The notes under the pieces: generated by a model
The model's database searches: none
The model's input: the letters and a program-made list of their open reading frames with translations, nothing else
What the model was told of the DNA's origin: nothing
Assembly: GCA_019914995.1 (NCBI GenBank)
Contig: CM034143.1
Location: 6,177,501-6,241,500 of the forward strand
DNA length: 64,000 nt
Source of the DNA: Acanthochlamys bracteata
Taxonomy: Eukaryota; Streptophyta; Magnoliopsida; Pandanales; Velloziaceae
Direction of reading: 5' to 3'
Program-made: the position numbers and the translations under genes
Shown: positions 60,723 through 64,000 of the stretch, one piece after another
Position numbering within the stretch: the stretch's first letter is position 1
Layout of the letters: the number at the start of each line of letters is the position of its first letter

Positions 60723-63700
60723 TCACCACCACAACTACTTAACCAGACCATTGAATTATATATTCTGGATCATGTCTATACATGCAGGCGAGTGCTGTCA
60801 TCAATTTTCATTTATTATGTCAGTATACATATGGCATGAAGTCCTCAGTTCAGACTTGTAGGGATGTAATCTTGATGACACTTGTAAAATATGATCTTTA
60901 GTTATCCTTAAGCTGTCTTTATCCGTTTGCTTTTTCTGTCAAGCAAACTAGAACCTTAGAGATCACATAGTCATATTTAGCAGTGACCTTGTATTTTAGT
61001 GAGTTTGATGATCTCATCATGTCAATCAGGAATTTATATATGATATACTCCAGATTCTCTCATGGAAACTTTTTTAATCTAACTTTTATTTTTGGAAATC
61101 TTATCATCAAGATAGATGGCAACTAGTATATCGCCAACTAGCTCGCCTTTTGTGTTGCTTATGAAATGTTAGCTAAACTTATTGCCACTCTAAAGCATTT
61201 CAATTTCTTTATCTTTGTTGCCTATATCATACAATGCAATGAAAAACCTTTATCAGGTTTTTTTAGCATAAACTGTATAATCTAAACTTTTTCCATTTAG
61301 CTTTTTGAGTTGTTGTAACTGGTTCACTCACTAGCCTTGATTCATTTTCCTTTGGAATGCAATCAAATACCATGATGATTTGAGGGAGGTGTGAAGCAAA
61401 CTTCTCACCTACTGCTCTACTTTGTGTCCGCACACTTCCACATGGTGATTCTAGAAAAAATCAGGTATTTTTCTTCTGAAAGTAATGGAAGTCGCTTTCA
61501 GTTTTTTTCCTCATACCAAAAAATTCTCTTAGTTGATCCGTGTTTCACAAACATTTTATATTTGATCCTTAGCTTCATGAGATTGGTGTTTTGTAGCTTT
61601 GCTTGCAACATACTTATGTGATTGATTTGTGTCTTATTGTCATTGGCATAGGAGCGTGGTTTCAAATATTTTCCCACTTCTCCGAATATTCAAGAATATT
61701 AAGTAAATAAATAACCAGCAATACTACGGACTTCTCCATGCATTCCTTGTTTTTTTTTACAATTATCTTTAACAACAAACAACGAAGATCAGCGAAGCTC
61801 TAATGGGTAGAAAGACTTGAAAGCAAAAACTTCACCGCTAGTGTAATGAGCGGCTTGCTAACAGTAGAAGACTTGAAAAGTGAAATATTATTTGGTGGAG
61901 CGTTCCATGGCATTTAAAAAGTTCTTTCTTATTTTATATTTTTAAAATAAATTTATTAAAAATTTTAAAATATAAAAAATATGAAGCTTATTATTTTTTA
62001 TAATATTTTTTATTATTTATTTTGTAAGAACTTTTTAAACATTCCAATCTTCTAAATGTCTGTGTAGCCGACCGTTCAAAATATTTTTCTATATGAATTG
62101 AAAAATTGCCTGTTTTTATTGGTCGCTTACTTGTTACCAAGTTGGTGGGAAAGAGACGAGACAGGAACACGGAGAGCAAATTAAGGACCGCCTAACAGGG
62201 GCCATAATTAGGTAGAATCACAAGTTCCTTAGATGTGATATCTTTTTATGTATTATATAAGCGTTATCACAGCTTACGGTACACGTCTCTGAATAATAGT
62301 TAATTTATTTTATAAAAAATAATTTTTTAATTTTATATCTTTAATATATATTTTATAACTATTAAAAAATTTTAAAAAATATAGAAAAAAATTAATATAA
62401 TAAAATTATTTTATTATATATTTTTATCATTGTTTAAAATAAAAAAATGAAGTTTGTGTTTTTAAAAAATAAAAATATTTTTATTTTAGAAAATTTATTT
62501 CAAACGTTTTTTGAAAACGATTCAAGAATTATTTAAGATTAAATAATTAATAATAATATAATATAAATATTTATATTTTTAAATTTTAAATAAATTTTAT
62601 AACATATTATAAAAATTTTATTAAAAATATAAAATAAAATAAAGCGTTTGAAACACTATCAAATGCTTCTTTATTATTTGCCGAAAGTGATACCAAAAAA
62701 GTAATATTTTATATTTAGTTTTATAAACTTATATTTTAATAGTTCAATATTTTAAAAATTAATTCTAGAAATTTAGTTCCGAATGACTTTCAGATAAATA
62801 AATAAACTTATGTCTTCAAACAAACAGCAGTCTAGTAGTTAAGGGAACCTTTAGTATAGAATAAATTCATTTTTTTTTTAAGTGAGTTTAAAAAAAAATT
62901 TAAAATTTAAAAATATTTAATAAAAAATAATATTTTATAATTATTTTATATTATAGATAAATTTTAAAATTAAATTTTAATAAATAAATTTTTAATAGAC
63001 ATAATTTATTTTAGTTTTTTAAATTATTTTTTATTAAAAGTGAGTTTAAAAAAATGAGTTTGAAGAAATACGTAAACACTCCATAAGTGGGCGTGTTTGG
63101 ATTTGTTTTTAAACTAAAATTTTATAAAATGAAAAATATTTTTTTAAACATAAGTTTTATTTTTTTGACTAAAAAAATATAAATATATTAGAAAGATTTT
63201 ACTATATAAAAATTTTTTATAATTTTAAATTTTTAAATTTTAAAAATTTTAAAAATTTTAAAATTATTTTTAAAATAAGTAATGTGATAGAGACATTGTA
63301 TGCCCATGTCCATTGATGCTAATTTACGATAGAGACATAAAAACCAAAGGCACCACTTTGCTCGCTCACTTTTTTACTCCTCAAATAATCGAACAATATA
63401 GGTTGCGTAACCTTGTCGTTAACGTGTACTATATAACATTTATGTAATGCATGGAAGCATCATTTTGTCAAAGAACTGGCACACTAACCATAAGGCCATT
63501 TAAAATACTTTAAAAATTTTTTTTAAATAAAAAATAAATTTTAATAAATTTTAAAAATAAGTTTTATTTTTTATATTAAAATAATACTAATAAATAAATA
63601 ATAATTTTAAATAATTTTATGATAGAAAATTTTTATAATTTTGAAATAAATAAAATATATAAAATATTTATTAAAAAAATTAAAAATGTTTTTCAGAAAA

Positions 63701-64000
63701 GCATAGTCAAATGAGGCCTACCGATAATAACCAGCCGAAACCGTTTATCCTACAGGAAACCCATGGCCCAAAATTCCTACATCGAATCACCAGTAGAAGA
63801 CGTTTCCAAATATTTTTTAAAAAAACATTTTTAGAACAACAAAAATTTTTAGAAATAAATTATATATTTTAATTTTAAAAAATATAAATAATCAATAATA
63901 AAATTAGGACATAAATTTTTAAATATTTTTTAATTTTTTGAAAATTCTGTAAAATATTATAAAAACATTAATCAAACATGAATAAAAAAATTATAATAAA
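60723..64000. other. Right-hand AT-rich intergenic region
   Basis: 3.3 kb with the 3' UTR of the DOMON-b561 gene, then AT-rich DNA. One bounded MITE (62843-63083) is listed. Further inverted-repeat arms with GGGCGTGTTTGG (63088) and GGCC (63495, 63718) ends suggest two more elements without clear duplications. No gene is seen. Confidence 0.55.
62843..63083. mobile_element. 241-bp Harbinger/Tourist-like MITE
   Basis: TAA flanks both sides (62840-62842 and 63084-63086). The terminal repeats are degenerate (GGGAACCTTTAG against TGGAGTGTTTAC), but the inner arms pair well (AAATTCATTTTTTT with AAACTCATTTTTTT; AAGTGAGTTTAAA on both sides). Confidence 0.5.

Overview
This window is nuclear DNA from a flowering plant, most likely a eudicot. 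Genes have short exons with GT-AG introns, intergenic DNA is very AT-rich and full of MITE-like inverted repeats, and the proteins are plant-specific (BAHD acyltransferases, a DIR1-like lipid-transfer protein, an EPFL peptide, plastid Cpn60-beta, RABA5, a DOMON-cytochrome b561 protein). I cannot name the species.

Left part (1-20.1 kb): a tandem BAHD acyltransferase cluster with seven members or fragments. There is a partial plus-strand gene at the left edge, a convergent minus-strand gene with a probable one-base frameshift, two intact two-exon minus-strand genes (7199-8740 and 18550-20092), a recombinant minus-strand copy between them (12892-14415), and two copies of a plus-strand truncated gene (10304-11009, 15973-16677) joined head-on to a minus-strand C-terminal scrap. 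The interval from inside the 7.2-8.7 kb gene to inside the 12.9-14.4 kb gene is repeated almost exactly, with a unit of about 5.67 kb. The middle gene carries the 3' sequence of the right-hand gene and the 5' sequence of the left-hand gene, which is the signature of unequal crossing-over. A 3,060-bp element with TTA target duplications and PIF/Harbinger-like ends (3969-7028) lies inside the cluster.

Spacer (20.1-24.2 kb): AT-rich, with a decayed LINE reverse-transcriptase remnant near 20.7-21.5 kb.

Right part (24.2-60.7 kb): ordinary single-copy genes. In order: a WD40-type inositol polyphosphate 5-phosphatase (11 exons, +), a DIR1-like lipid-transfer protein (-), an EPFL8-like secreted peptide (3 exons, -), an SYNC2-like asparaginyl-tRNA synthetase (8 exons, +), a Cpn60-beta4-like plastid chaperonin subunit (14 exons, +), a RABA5-class GTPase (+), a COX7a-like small mitochondrial protein (+), ribosomal protein eL32/RPL32 (-) and a DOMON-cytochrome b561 protein (+). 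These genes have separate housekeeping, signalling or organelle roles and do not form a pathway. RPL32 and the COX7a-like gene share site II type (TGGGCC) upstream motifs, and RPL32 also has a telo-box.

The rest (53.5-58.4 kb and 60.7-64 kb) is AT-rich DNA with several roughly 240-256-bp inverted-repeat elements whose ends and TTA/TAA duplications resemble those of the 3-kb element. I found no wholly new system. The strongest observation is the crossover-generated chimeric BAHD gene and its duplicated block. Single-base indels that break one copy while its twin stays open mean assembly error must be excluded first.
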